Shown here piece after piece: positions 29,061 through 40,240 of a DNA stretch of 64,000 nt (position 1 is the stretch's first letter; each line of letters begins with the position of its first letter). The DNA comes from Maylandia zebra. Lineage: Eukaryota; Chordata; Actinopteri; Cichliformes; Cichlidae. The position numbers and the translations under genes are program-made. The stretch covers positions 25,424,060 to 25,488,059 of the forward strand of contig NC_135177.1 in the NCBI RefSeq assembly GCF_041146795.1, in the 5' to 3' direction. The notes under the pieces were generated by a model that was not told the origin of the DNA, made no database searches, and worked only from the letters and a program-made list of their open reading frames with translations.

Positions 29061-29499
29061 TGATGAACAACACTTCATCTTGGTCTTGGTCACTGAATGC
29101 CTTTAAATTGCTGTTAATATGCTGCATTAATCCCTACAAATAGGAAGATTCAGTATTGTGATCATTAAAAAGAGTTGTGCATTACTAAATCAATAACAAT
29201 AGAGTAATATATCAAATCATATTGGGAGCAAAATATCAATTAACATCTGTCTTTTTTGTATATCATTGCAGATCTGCAATGCTTAGTGTTCAAATACTCA
29301 GTTTGATGTATTCTAATTTATTATGCTTTCCAAATACAGACCACACAGCTACTAGTCATGATGGAACTTTCTGAGAGCAAAATTAATTAATGAAATAAAA
29401 TTTTAAAAAGTCTGCCAAAATGTTGTGAGAATTTTTGTAACTTTTAAGCAGAAATGCCCAAAGTCTCTTCCTGTGTGACTTTCTTAGAGCTATTGTAAA

Positions 29500-30590
29500 T
29501 CTATTTCAAAATCATTCCCTTCAAACCACCAGTCTTATCTTTGCCATCTATTTCCTGCCAAAACTGAACTCATCATACCAGAAAAGAGAAACCGCAGAAT
29601 TGGTAAGGTCTGTGAAAATGGAAAAATTTACGCATCAGTAGCATCAGCAACAACAACAAATAAGTATGTACAAAAGTATAGCGGTAGCAGATCTATGCAC
29701 TCTCTATGGGACTAAATGACAGATAAAGCGCTGCATTGAAGTTTCTTGAATTTGTCAAAAAACAAAACAAAACAACAACCATAAAAACCAAAACATTAAA
29801 TAGTAAATAAAGAAACTTTGATTTAAGAGCTTAATATTGTAAACAGCAAATAAATATATAAAGAAATAAAAGTTTACTGCAGACAATATTTCATACCCTC
29901 AGTGAAATAACACAGCAAATGCTAGAAAACTGCCAGTGATAATGATGGTGTTCTGTACACGGCTGCACCATTACAGAAACTTTGCAAACTATATTTTAAC
30001 AAAAATTACACTCACAACGCAACACCTGAGGACAGGATTGTGACTTTTATACTGAGCAATGTTCTTCACAACAGACTGCAGCTTTACAAAACTTACAAAC
30101 CATACACTCCATCTTTTCATTTCATTTCTTGTATTTGATTTAAAGCTGCAGAAGTAAAGTTTCATATCATAAATAATCAAGTTAACTTTCCATTGTATTT
30201 GCCACGTAAACATTGGCATGACATACTGGTTTCTTCATTGCCCAGTGCCTTCTCTATTGATTGTGTAATTTTCTACTTTAATCTTCAACTTCTTCTTTGA
30301 TGGTTTTCAAAGGAAAAATAACTTTCTGTATTCTGTGGCATTAGTGGCAGCACTCCTCTGCAGGATAAAAGGAGTTGGCTGTGTTACTTAAATCTCCTGC
30401 AGAAATACATACAATATAAACACTGCAGAATTAAAATCAGGTGCAGTTTGTTTTTGCAGTAGTGGAGATTACCATAGAAGCTTTTCACTGCATCATGGTA
30501 AAAGAAGAAGTTATTTGCATTGATAAAATGTTGGAGGCTTGCAGAAAGTAGCTCACTGTGGCTGTTTGTTCTTTTTGTCCCTGCAATACA
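29500..30590 (+). repeat. Duplicated flank unit, flank-only copy A
   Basis: Matches 44770-45990 along most of its length, for example 'agaaaccgcagaattggta' against 'aaaaccacagaattagtt', 'cattgcccagt', 'gattgtgtaa', and 'caggtgcagtttgtttttgc' against 'caggtgcagtttttttgc'. It is also a weaker relative of units 1-3. It is followed by a Tc1 insertion and no Ig exon is attached. Confidence 0.65.
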
Positions 30591-30609
30591 AAAAACAAAA
30601 CAAAACACT

Positions 30610-31560
30610 AATTCCAAATAAATTGGGACAATATGTAAATGTAAATTTATCCAAAAATATATAATATAGAAAATGTATGAAATGCTTATATTGAGAAAAT
30701 GTGTACTTTTATTTCATTTTAACAACGTGCCTAAAAAAGGTTGGGACAGGGCCATTTTTACCGCTCAGTAGCGCCCCCTCTTCTTTGAACAGCAGTCAGT
30801 AAACAACTGGCAACTGAGGAGACCAGCTGCTGGACTTCTGTGAGAGGGATGTTGTCCCATTCATGTCTGAAAAAGAATTCTTGGGTCTTTTTTTGTGGTA
30901 GTTTTCTTTCCATGATGTACAAAACGTTTTCAGCTGCCTAAAGGATGCAGGCAGACGAGATAAACTCTCAGACTCTTCTACTACAGTTTTTGTTTTAATA
31001 GTTGCAGTATGCAGTTTAGCATTGTCTTGCTGAAATCTGCAAGGCCTTCTCGGCGTTACACAGAACAGTTCCACTTCCCCTTAGTCCATTATAAATGAGC
31101 ACTGGCCCAGAGAAGATGATGATGTTTTTGGGTCATGCTCACATATGACTTTCTTCTTTGCAATGATAACCTACATTTCTACAGACAACAACTTCTAGAA
31201 ATGTTGTGTGAGAATCATCCTTGTTTTTAATGCAGTGCTGCCTGAGAGTCTGAAGATTATAGACATGGGTCAATCCTGATCATCAGCTTTGTTGTTTTGT
31301 ACAGAGTTTTCTTCAGATTGTCTGAATCTTTTGATATTATATAGACCACATAATGCAAAGTCTTCATAATTCAACACTGAGGAAGAATTTTCTGTAATTG
31401 CTCCAAAATTCATTAAACAATTTGTTGCAGACTGGAGAAACAGCACATGTCTGCTTTTGGGTCGTAAATAATGCCAAACATATTCTTTTGTAATTTCGAG
31501 ATTTGAGTCTGTGTGGAGGGTGTTTTATGCACTGTTTCTAAAAACATTTATTTTATATAA
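30610..31560 (-). mobile_element. Decayed Tc1/mariner-type transposon
   Basis: The minus-strand frame at 30796-31074 contains PCRFQQDNAKLHTATIKT, the block before the third catalytic residue in Tc1-type transposases. The left end carries 'aattccaaataaattggga', a common fish element end. More N-terminal coding traces (helix-turn-helix and linker) run to about 31400 but are interrupted by stops. Confidence 0.75.
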
Positions 31561-31611
31561 TAATCTAATAGTTATGAATCCATGGGTTGTTTGCTAAAAT
31601 ATCCGGAGGTT

Positions 31612-31800
31612 ATTCAGTTCAGTTCAATTCAATTTTATTTATATAGCGCCAAATCACAACAGCAGTCACCTCAAGGCACTTTATATTGTAAGGTAGATCG
31701 TACGATAATACATACAGAGAAAAAACAACAATCGTATGACCCCCTATGACCAAGCACTATGGTGACAGTGGGAAGGAAAAATTCCCTTTTAACTCCTTTT
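31612..31800 (-). mobile_element. 5'-truncated L2-like LINE tail
   Basis: Contains 'ttttatttatatagcgccaa', 'tcaaggcactttatattgta' and 'gacagtgggaaggaaaaat', the 3' terminal segment of the same LINE type as at 7265-9920, in the same orientation. Only about 190 bp are present, as expected for an incomplete reverse-transcription product. Confidence 0.7.
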
Positions 31801-31829
31801 AATTTCTTTTATTTAAAAGAATAAAATAA

Positions 31830-32420
31830 ATATTTAGTCAAAAGTCTTTGTTGGTTTAACTTTTATCAGTGGGTGTTTTTTAGTCATTGCTGGACTAAAA
31901 CTAGTTAAGAAAAATATAGTAAAGTAATGATAGGATGTATACAACTTAACTGCAAATTCCATTAATGTACATTTTTCACTGTCTTTCCAACACTGAGTAA
32001 TGCACAGCCCCCATGCTATCTCATTCACAGGGAAAAACTCAAAAAATCACAACCTGTCAGATCTGTCCAAACTTTAGCAACAGAGTTTTTTTTCTGCCAA
32101 TCTAGAGACAGCTACATAGAAAACACAACTCTGTTCTCACAACACAGGTTATAAAGATAATCAAATTTCTTAAGAACTGACTTTCAGTATGAAAACGCAC
32201 ACAACAAATTCAGCTCAAATGAGCCTTCGAAATTACTTTGCAACAAGAAAAACTGATTTTGTTCACACATGCTCTGACAGCACTGAGCGAGCAGACACTT
32301 TCACACCCACAGACTGACACTGTGAGGAAATGCTGTCTGAAAACCAGCAGGTGACAGTTTGTCAGGTACAGACCAGCGTGGTATGTTTGCAAACCACATT
32401 TTCACCCTTTTTTTCATACA
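31830..32420 (+). repeat. Duplicated flank unit 2 (upstream of intact Ig gene)
   Basis: Close match to 24850-25370: 'cacaacctgtcagatctgtc', 'ctttcagtatgaaaacgcac', 'gcgagcagacactttcacac' and 'gcaaaccacattttcaccct'. It marks the 5' part of the unit holding the intact gene. It contains no open frame of interest. Confidence 0.7.
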
Positions 32421-32959
32421 GTAAAAAACACTACAACACCTGCAGGCGGGATTTTCACATAATCTTTAAGTAATGTTTTGAATTAAAATACTGTGGGAGA
32501 TAAAAGAGTACAGCTTTTGTTACGACTACAGCCTGCGCCATGTCATGGAAAACTACCTGCAACCAAAAACACTCCTTGATCCAACATATCTAACAGTATA
32601 GAAGCAAGCAACAATCAAGTCAAAGAGAAAACCTTTAAACAGAATAAACGTCCAGCAAATTTCACTTTCACAACCACAATCTAGTCCTGTATTACATGTT
32701 TTGTGTGTGTTTAAGGCTGTTGTTACGTTTGAGGATTTAGAAAAGAAGAAAGAAAAAAATGAGCACCAACCAAACAGTCTACTTGCAATTACTATTCAAG
32801 TCTCAAAACTTTGCAACCAAATTGAAACTGGCTGTCATGACTGGAGAAGAAAATAAAGGACCCACCGACATAGACAGGAATAAGACTCAAGAAGAGCTCA
32901 TTTTGAATTTAAGTGAATTTCTGCGCAAACAGTATAAATACAACATGTGTCTTGGTTTA

Positions 32960-33970
32960 GTTCAGAACACACCGCAACAGTAATGGGAAAATTGTCCAGA
33001 AGACGGTCATCAAGACCCTCCACAAAGGTGGTAAGGTCATAGCTAAAGAGGCTGTTTGCAGAGCGCTGTACCAAAATATACTGACTGTCTTTTAGGTACA
33101 TTGGAAGTATTTTAATTAGTTCTTGGAAAGGTGACAGTGATGTCTGTTGTTTGAAACAATTGTCAAGAAAAGTTGAGTGAAGAACTTGCGAGAGGTTCAT
33201 AAAGATTGAATTGAGGTTGGTGTTAGTGCATCGAGAGTCACCACACACAGACATCTTCAGGAAAGTCATGTTAACCAGTAATGCTGAGCAAGGGACAATG
33301 TGACAAGCCTCACCTGGCTGAGGAGAAGAACTGAACTGGTCCTCAGTGATCCAGTCTTCTTTTCAGATGAAAAGAAATTTTGCATTTAATTTGGAAATCA
33401 AATTTTAGAGTCTGAATGAAGAGCAGAGAGTCACAGAATCCAAGTGTTTGAAGTCCAGTGTGAAGTTTCCACAGTCTGTGATGATTTTGGGTGCCATGTG
33501 ATCTGCTGATGTGTCTAAAGTGAATACACAGTCAACACAGCCAACTACCAGGACACTTACTTCATGGCTTTACCTGCTTTATGAAGATGCTGATTTCCTT
33601 TCTCCAGCAGGACGCAGCATCCAACATACATGAACTGAACCCCACAGAGAAGCTGCGACATGTTATCAAGAGGAAGATGAGAAACACCCGACTCCGAATT
33701 ACAGTTGAGCGTAAGGCCTCTGTCAGAACACCCAGTGCCTCATGCTGATCATCTTCATGCTATGGCACACTGATGAAGTAGTGGTGAGCATATAAATAAA
33801 TAAACTTTTCACAAGTTGGACACTTCTGTATTGTAAACAAGTTTTTGTGGAACTTGTTCTAAAGATTTGAGACACTGTTTCCTGATTTTAATGAAGCCAT
33901 AATCATCAAAAAGGGGTTTAATTATTCCACTTTGGATCTAATGCCTATAGATTATTTGCATCTAAAGTTT
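32960..33970 (+). mobile_element. Decayed Tc1-like transposon
   Basis: Lies between the flank unit and the leader exon of the intact Ig gene. The segments 'catcaagaccctccacaaa', 'gcatcgagagtcaccacaca', 'ccagtgtgaagtttccacag' and 'ctgaaccccacagagaa' correspond in order to successive coding blocks of a plus-strand Tc1-like transposase. The typical tail 'gccataatcatcaaaa' is at about 33900. The frame is broken many times and the part around 33600-33650 is deleted. Confidence 0.78.
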
Positions 33971-34420
33971 GGCTTTTTAAATTAAATTGTGGAAAAATTA
34001 AGTTTTATATATAAAACTTGATAATTACAAACAGAACTATTACACATCACAATCTGTTGAACACTTATTTTCTTATTTCCTTGCATCCCATCAAATAAAA
34101 AACACAAATAAAAAACAAAATCTCCAATTAAAGATTTATTTATTCTTTTACTTCTAAATTCTCTTTTGGTTGTGTTGTTTTAATTTAATTTTAATTTTGC
34201 TTTGTTCTTTGTTTGGTTTGGACAAAGAGGAACTCTGTGTGCTTACTCACACTTTGTCATTGTGGTTCTCTTTGCCAACACTTTTTCTCGGTGTTTGCCA
34301 CATGTTGTATCAATTTGAGTCTCCTGCTGCCAGACTTTGTGTTAACATCAAAGTGGACCAAATCAGGAACACTGTGATTCCTAATACGTCGTCTTTTTTG
34401 TCCGCTGCCTGTTGTGCACA

Positions 34421-34484
34421 ATGAAAATTTGCAACAGAATATCCCACCTGCTGTTCACGCTTATTTACATTTCATTACACACAG
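34421..34484 (+). CDS. Ig receptor copy 2: leader exon
   Basis: 64 nt coding from ATG to a phase-1 donor (acag before gtaaga). It is equal in length to the leader exon of the inverted paralogue, and 'tgcaac' and 'tcccacctgctg' are shared. Confidence 0.85.
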
Positions 34485-35915
34485 GTAAGACTCTTATGTT
34501 TGTACTTATTTTCTGCACAGTATATTCTAGAATAAATGTTATTAGAATTAACGTTATTACTAAAATAATAGTGGAAAAAAGCAGCTTTTTTAGCCCTAAC
34601 TTTTTGCCACCATGTCACAATTTAATTTTGGCAGTTCTGGGTGCAAAACAACTCAAAGCCTCGGCTGAAGTGTCTGCATTTATTGGAAATGATGTCACCA
34701 TGCCCTGCCAATTAAACCATCAGCCAGAGAATACAAATATTACTCAGGTTCAGTGGACTCTCCTGCAACCAGAACAAGAGGGAGTCCCCCTTATTGTTTA
34801 TAACAGTCAGCTTGGGTTGAATATTCCCAATTCTCCACTGAGCCAGAGGGTGAAGTTGGCAGGACAATCGCTGATTATTAAGGCTGTGGAAATGGAAGAC
34901 GCGGGGTTGTACACCTGCAGCATTTCCGCCTTTCCCAGTGGTAAATTTGAAAGAATCACCAAACTTGTTGTTGAAGGTAAGTAAAGTTATCTGATCTGCT
35001 TGATTCAGAAACACTAAATTAATATTTTTAAAGAACCCTCAACATTTGCTAAAGTTATACTTTTGACTTTTGCTAATTCCCATGCATTTGGAAAGGATGC
35101 ATTTGGACTATGGGATTGTAATCTTACTGTGAGGCGACTGTGCTAACCTCGTCACATCCGTGCAAATATTTAGGAACAAAGGCTGCATGGAAATAGTTCA
35201 ACAACATGATTTGTTTGAAAAACAGTTACTCTCATAGGTTTGAATTATTAAATAGGAACATCAGAACTATTACCTTACATCATGTGTCTGAGGTTATAAT
35301 CTTATTGTTGTGTTTCTCCCATAACGATACCAAGGTGAGATGGCGAGATTACCAAAACTGATCGCTTTTGGAGTATTCTTGCTGATAAATGGTGCCATGA
35401 TAGGCACGACTTATTTCATAATTAGAAGAAGAAGGTTTGTACAAGTGTGTGTGTGTGTCTGTCTGTGTCTGTGAGCTGTTAGAAAGCATATTTCTTCCAG
35501 GACCAAGAATGTGTCATTATTAAATATTACTGTGCAACGTTTGTCAGCAAGTCAATATTTATAGCTGAGAAAATTCACCGCTGAAATCAGGTATTTATAC
35601 TGTAACCAATCATAAAACTCCAGGATGAGGATTTTATCATGACATATTAGTATCACAACAGCATTTTTTAAATGTATTTAACTAAACATTTACAGTTGAA
35701 ATCAGATACTGAAACCATAGCCAATCACAAATCTCTATTTTTATCACTCAGACGTAACGTTGTCTTTGAGCATCGGGTCTACACAGGTGAGTTCTACTTC
35801 TCTGAATTTCTAATACAGAGCAGCAATTTATTTTATGGCTTTAGTCTCGTTTCATTTCCTTTTAATAAAACGATTCTGTCTTTCAGATACAGTTGAAACA
35901 GTGATGTTAGACTGA
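34421..35915 (+). CDS. Short-tailed single V-type Ig receptor (PVR/nectin-like V domain)
   Basis: Five exons (34421-34484, 34635-34976, 35335-35434, 35752-35786, 35887-35915) sum to 570 nt: 189 codons and TGA. Every junction is AG/GT, with phases 1,1,2,1. The product has a signal peptide (MKICNRISHLLFTLIYISLH), a V-set domain with NDVTMPCQL, ITQVQWTLLQ and DAGLYTCSISAFPSG, a membrane helix (FGVFLLINGAMIGTTYFII), then RRRRR and a tail of about 20 residues ending VMLD. The start lies at the same place as in the inverted paralogue. There is no ITIM and no acidic or basic residue inside the helix. The family resemblance is to PVR/nectin/CD226/TIGIT V domains. Ligand and adaptor are unknown. It could be an activating or decoy partner of the ITIM gene at 48888-50686. 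Confidence 0.85.
34635..34976 (+). CDS. Ig receptor copy 2: V-domain exon
   Basis: 342 nt, phase 1 at both ends, so it is one self-contained Ig module. Both canonical Cys are present (TMPCQL and YTCSIS), as are the Trp in VQW and the DAGLYTC motif. ITQ fits the (V/I)(S/T)Q family motif. IVYNSQLG has the AX6G spacing with Ile for Ala. AFPSGKFER is a degenerate TFPxGTFxG. Confidence 0.88.
35335..35434 (+). CDS. Ig receptor copy 2: transmembrane exon
   Basis: 100 nt, phase 1 in and phase 2 out. Encodes EMARLPKLIAFGVFLLING and AMIGTTYFIIRRRR. Homologous exons are at about 27580 (donor lost) and 43117-44220 (split by a hAT element). Confidence 0.82.
35752..35786 (+). CDS. Ig receptor copy 2: juxtamembrane exon
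   Basis: 35 nt after cactcag, before gtgagt. It encodes RNVVFEHRVYT and has exactly the same length and phase as its counterpart at 49340-49374. Confidence 0.75.
35887..35915 (+). CDS. Ig receptor copy 2: last coding exon
   Basis: Begins ATACAG after tttcag, encodes DTVETVMLD and stops at TGA. The exon seems to continue for a few bases to a donor (aaagag before gtgagc), so the stop lies just before a further splice. Copy 1 has the same TGA, so the truncation predates the duplication. Confidence 0.75.
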
Positions 35916-36080
35916 AAGAGGTGAGCTCACAGCTGGTTTAATTTAAGATTTCTAGCTCATTTTTTTTTTCAAATTTAGTTACTTTGACAAAAACAAATTT
36001 GAAATCAACCTGATGAAAACAAAGAGAATAAAAGCAAGTACTGAACTGTTACACGTGCAGGTACAAGATCTTTTCTGCAG

Positions 36081-36190
36081 TGATGTCGAGTTCAAACCAT
36101 CCTGAAATGTACCTCATCCTCCGCTGACAAGCATAAAGAGACTCAGGATGTTACGCTTCAAATGAAGATACTCTTTTACATTACTCATTA
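36081..36190 (+). pseudogene. Remnant of an ITIM-bearing tail exon
   Basis: After ctgcag, this segment aligns with the ITIM exon of the inverted gene (48888-49046). GATGT is retained, the bases for the first ITIM Tyr region are deleted, and AAACCATCC is retained. Near 36147 the bases read D-V-T-L where the functional exon has D-V-T-Y. It lies behind the stop at 35913 and is untranslated. Confidence 0.6.
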
Positions 36191-36695
36191 CAACAGTTAC
36201 ATCTTCATAGCAATGGATACATAAAGTAAAGCCTACAAGATGCTACTGGTCTATATTTCCCTTAAAGCTTTTTTTTTTTCTTGTCTCAATGCATGCCTGC
36301 CGAAAGGGTAGTAAATGCATGCTTGGTTCGGTGGTTTAGAGCAAACATTGGCCAATCTTTGCATTACAGCAAAGTTTTTCAATTTACAATTTCACAATTT
36401 GCCTAAAGAGAGGAAGTCACAGGAAGTACTCCTGCATTGCACATTCCCAGAAGGGACACCACTTAAAGGTGTTTTGGGGCAGCAGTGGCCCAAAATGTGG
36501 AAGGTTTAATGGGTGTTAGAGTTGTCACTGCAATATATGATTGGCCACCACGGCGCTCCATATATTTGCCTGGTTTGTTTCTCCTGATGGTGTACCTCTG
36601 TGAAAGGTATTGAGGGCTATTTGCAATCAAAAGTTTTAGTTGGGTCTTTTGGCTGTTGGTTCCAAAATCAATTGTTGGCTGTGAATATTTCTTCC

Positions 36696-36752
36696 ATGAG
36701 CCAGTAGAAGCTTGTTCTGCTACTGGCTCATGCAGATTGCAGAACAAGCTTC
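36696..36752. repeat. Two overlapping, mutually exclusive inverted repeats
   Basis: ATGAGCCAGTAG (36696-36707) is the reverse complement of 36720-36731. GAAGCTTGTTCTGC (36707-36720) is the reverse complement of 36739-36752. The loop of the first stem is an arm of the second. The matching place downstream of copy 1 lacks this arrangement. Confidence 0.9.
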
Positions 36753-36850
36753 AGCGCAATGGGGACCTCATGTGCTCAATTGATGTAATGCAATTAGCCT
36801 TTAAATTTGGAAGTGTTCAAATCAAACTTGAAGACCTCCCTATCTTCATA

Positions 36851-36860
36851 TATGTATGTG

Positions 36861-36930
<70 letters not shown>
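36851..36930. repeat. (TA)n(CA)n compound microsatellite
   Basis: TA repeats followed by about 28 CA units, seen directly. It lies between the intact Ig unit and the RTE fragment. Confidence 0.95.
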
Positions 36931-36932
<2 letters not shown>

Positions 36933-37454
36933 GTTGTTAGACATTTGCATATAATGAGTATGCTTGTGTATAAATGAATGTCTTGTAATCTTTTTTACCT
37001 CATTTATTATAATTTCTCTTTTTATTTTGACTACTTTGGCCGACATTTGATGTCTTTTAAACGTGCTATACAAATAAAAACTTAACTTGACTTGACTGTT
37101 AAATTGCTGCACAACATCATTTGTATCATTTGTGTCATTTTCAAAACAGTTGAGGCTTTTTCATAACAGAATCATCTCTGCAAAAGACACACAAAAAAAA
37201 TTGAAACCTTTTTCATACATGTCAAAGCAAAGTCAGTCAATCCCTTCAACTCTGCAACCAATCAGTACAAACCGTGTCACCACTAGTTTAAAGACAGACA
37301 CAAAATCAAACTTTATGGCGTCTGGAAAATTGCCTGCAAAATATGTGTGCCTAGTGTAAAGTAAATAGCATTCAGACATGACAATAAAGTGTGTTTACAC
37401 AATATCACTGATGAAACTGTACATGGGAAACTATCTTCTTTTTCTTTCAGCTGC

Positions 37455-38545
37455 TTCATTTCAGGGATATACACAGCTGATCCTCTTACTCCATCTGACT
37501 CTATTCCCAGCATCCTCCTCTGTCTCACCAACCCTCTGCATGTCCTTCTTCACATCTTCTATGTGGTCTTCTTCTTTTCTTCCTGCCTGGCAGCTCCATC
37601 TTTGGCATACTCTGTCCAGTACATCCACTATCCCTCCTCTGCACACACCCAAACCATCTCAGTCTTGCCTCTCTAACTTTACCTCTAAAACTGAACTGTC
37701 CCTCTGATATATTCATTTGTAATCTTGTTCATCCTGCTCACTCCCAATGAAAATGTCAGCATCTCCAGCTCTGCCTCCTGTCTTTTTGTCAATGCAGTCT
37801 TCAAACCATAAATCATAAATCACACTTCACTCTTGTTGCTGTCCTCCTGTCACAAATCCCCCGGACTCTCATCTCCAACCACTCAACCCTTCCTCCAATC
37901 TCTTCTTCACGTATCTTGTGCACTATTCTTACATTTTTATCATTTCAGCTCCCTCACTTTCATTCACATACATGTATTCTCTTCATGTCTCCTGCTCTCT
38001 TTCATCTGCTCCTGCTCTAGCTCTAGCTGGCAACACTTCCATACCACTCAGAGCCTGTTTATACTCCTCCCCAAACTCTGTGCAACGTTTAACCAACAAT
38101 TTTATCCTATAATTACTCTCGTCCTCTTCTTGGTTTCCAAAGTGATCCTACACACACTACCATTCGATGCTGTCTAGCTTCATTCTCCCCTGACACCACT
38201 TTGCTATCGCTTTTAGATTGCACCTTGTTCCACTTTTATGTTCCTCCCTTTTCTTCACCACATCCATTTCCTTTCTTTATGCAAAATACACCACCATCTG
38301 TCCATCCCAATTCCTCCTCCTTAAAATAATGCCTGTCCAACACTTTCTCATCACCTCTGTTCAGTTCACTGACATGTCCACTGAAGTCTGTCCCAGTCAC
38401 CACTCTCTCCCCTCTGGGAATACTCTGCACCACTTCATTCATCTTACTCCAGACTTCCCCTCTCTCATCTAACTTGCATCCAGCTTTTGGGGCATATATA
38501 CAGACAAGATTCCACATCTCATGTTTGATTTCCAGCTTCAAAATT
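37455..38545 (-). mobile_element. Decayed RTE-type LINE
   Basis: Minus-strand 38236-38541 encodes part of an apurinic endonuclease domain (APKAGCKLDERGEVWSKM, then GTDFSGHV for the usual GADFNGHV). Positions 37461-37716 encode the protein's end (KVREARLRWFGCVQRRDSG, ELPGRKKRRRP). The reverse transcriptase between them is compressed and unreadable. The copy is inactive. Confidence 0.8.
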
Positions 38546-38559
38546 TTAATGACTCAGCA

Positions 38560-39780
38560 AGGTGACACCCAGCGAGCATGTTGGTCATGAAGGATGTCAC
38601 AGATGATGCTTTGTTCTCTCTTGTTCCCCAAGAGTTTTCAGATATCTTGTGTTTATCAGGGTGGTGCTTCCTGAACTCATAATTATGGGAGTGCATTTCC
38701 TTGAACAATTACAGAAACAATCCGGTTGAAGTGGAAATGTTTCAAGGCAAAACGTACATCAGGAGCATTTAGACAGATGTCATATAAGCTTGCAGTTAAT
38801 GCAAACAGAAGAACAGAAAAATCATTGGTGAAGTTTTCTGTATAAATCAAATCCTGAAGTTACTGATGCTACTGCAATTTAATCCTATAACAGCACCAGC
38901 CAGAACCAATTATAAGAGGTGCAATAGATCCATGCTTTCTTCTTATGACAACTTCTGACCCACCATCTCAATGCCACAGCAGAACTCAAGACTCATAATT
39001 TCCTCACTTGTTCAACTTTGGTGAATATATAAACTGTAGCTTTAGTTTCTGTTCTCAGCTGACGGGAGTGGCACCCGGTGTGGTCTTGTGTTGTGTGTTT
39101 CAGTGTACCTTGGTTGTAATGAGTGTTTATTAGTGTTACTTTTGCCTTCAGCTGAAGCAGTGTTGCTAATCTCATCTGAGTTTACTTGTAGTTTCCTGCA
39201 TTGCAATGCACTGACTAAATCATGCAAAACACATCTATAATTTTCTTTAAAGCTACACTAGAAGTTGACTTATCTGTCCATCCTTTTGGTGAAATCTCAT
39301 TAATCTCATCTAATTTGCAATTATATTTAGCATAGACAATTGTGGCATTTAAATGTATGAAACTTTGTCAGAAATAGTGAAATATCTCGGCAACTACTGG
39401 AAGATTTAAGGTCACTGTTAACACATTTTTGTTAATTCTCAGTTTCCCCCTGTTTGTAATCTAGCTTTGCTCATTTCATCTTTATTAGTTTCAGTGCTCA
39501 TTTTTATTTTTATTGTAGTCTGTGGGGGGGATGGTATGTTACATAAACTTTACAAACTTACACTTGCTGGATATATTAGTCAAACTAACCCATGTGCTGC
39601 TTTCTGAAATATCTTATAAAAATTAAACTAGTGTGGTGGAAAAACACACTGCTTTTTTAAAATAAATTGTGTGAAATCTGTTTGATATATAATCATATAT
39701 ACTTTTAATGATCTAACAGTATACAATCAAATAACTAACAAGAATAATTGTCAGAGAAATATAATGGAAAATCTTATGTA
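38560..39780. other. No gene recognised
   Basis: AT-rich sequence with only short open frames and no motif that I recognise. It lies between the RTE fragment and the next duplicated flank unit. Confidence 0.5.
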
Positions 39781-39789
39781 TCAGCATAC

Positions 39790-40240
39790 TTCAATAAAAG
39801 TACTACTTTGAGTTTCTGTCCAGCACTGAAGAGCTTACTGCACCAATACTTTCACAAAGACATGACAAAACTCTACAGTTCAAGGAAATTCAGTTATTAT
39901 TAATAGAAATAGTAATAAAAACCAAACAGAAACATCTCGCACACTTTCACAGCACAGATTGCAAATGTAATAAAGTACTGACTTTCATTATGACATATGA
40001 AGAAAAGAAAATGCTCTGACAGCAGCGAGTTAGCAGACACTTTCACAACCACAGACTGACACTGTGAAAAAATGTTTGAAAACTGACAGGTGAGTGAGAC
40101 AGTTCATCAGGCTTAGAGCAGTATGGTAAGTTTGTAACCACGTTTGGTTTTTGTACAGTAAAAAATGCTGCAACACGCACAAACAGGACTGTGATAGTGT
40201 CGCTACCCAATGTTCTACACAAGAGAGTCAAAGGTGACAA
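39790..40240 (+). repeat. Duplicated flank unit 3 (upstream of Ig copy 3)
   Basis: Shares 'gtttctgtccagcactgaa', 'gacatgacaaaactctaca', 'gttagcagacactttcacaa' and 'gcaacacgcacaaacaggac' with units 1 and 2, in the same order and orientation. About 1.6 kb of unassigned sequence separates it from the copy 3 leader-flank remnant. Confidence 0.65.

Noticed and set aside
37378..38177. Plus-strand Ser/Pro/Leu-rich frames
   Set aside because: They are antisense to the RTE endonuclease and C-terminal fragments.
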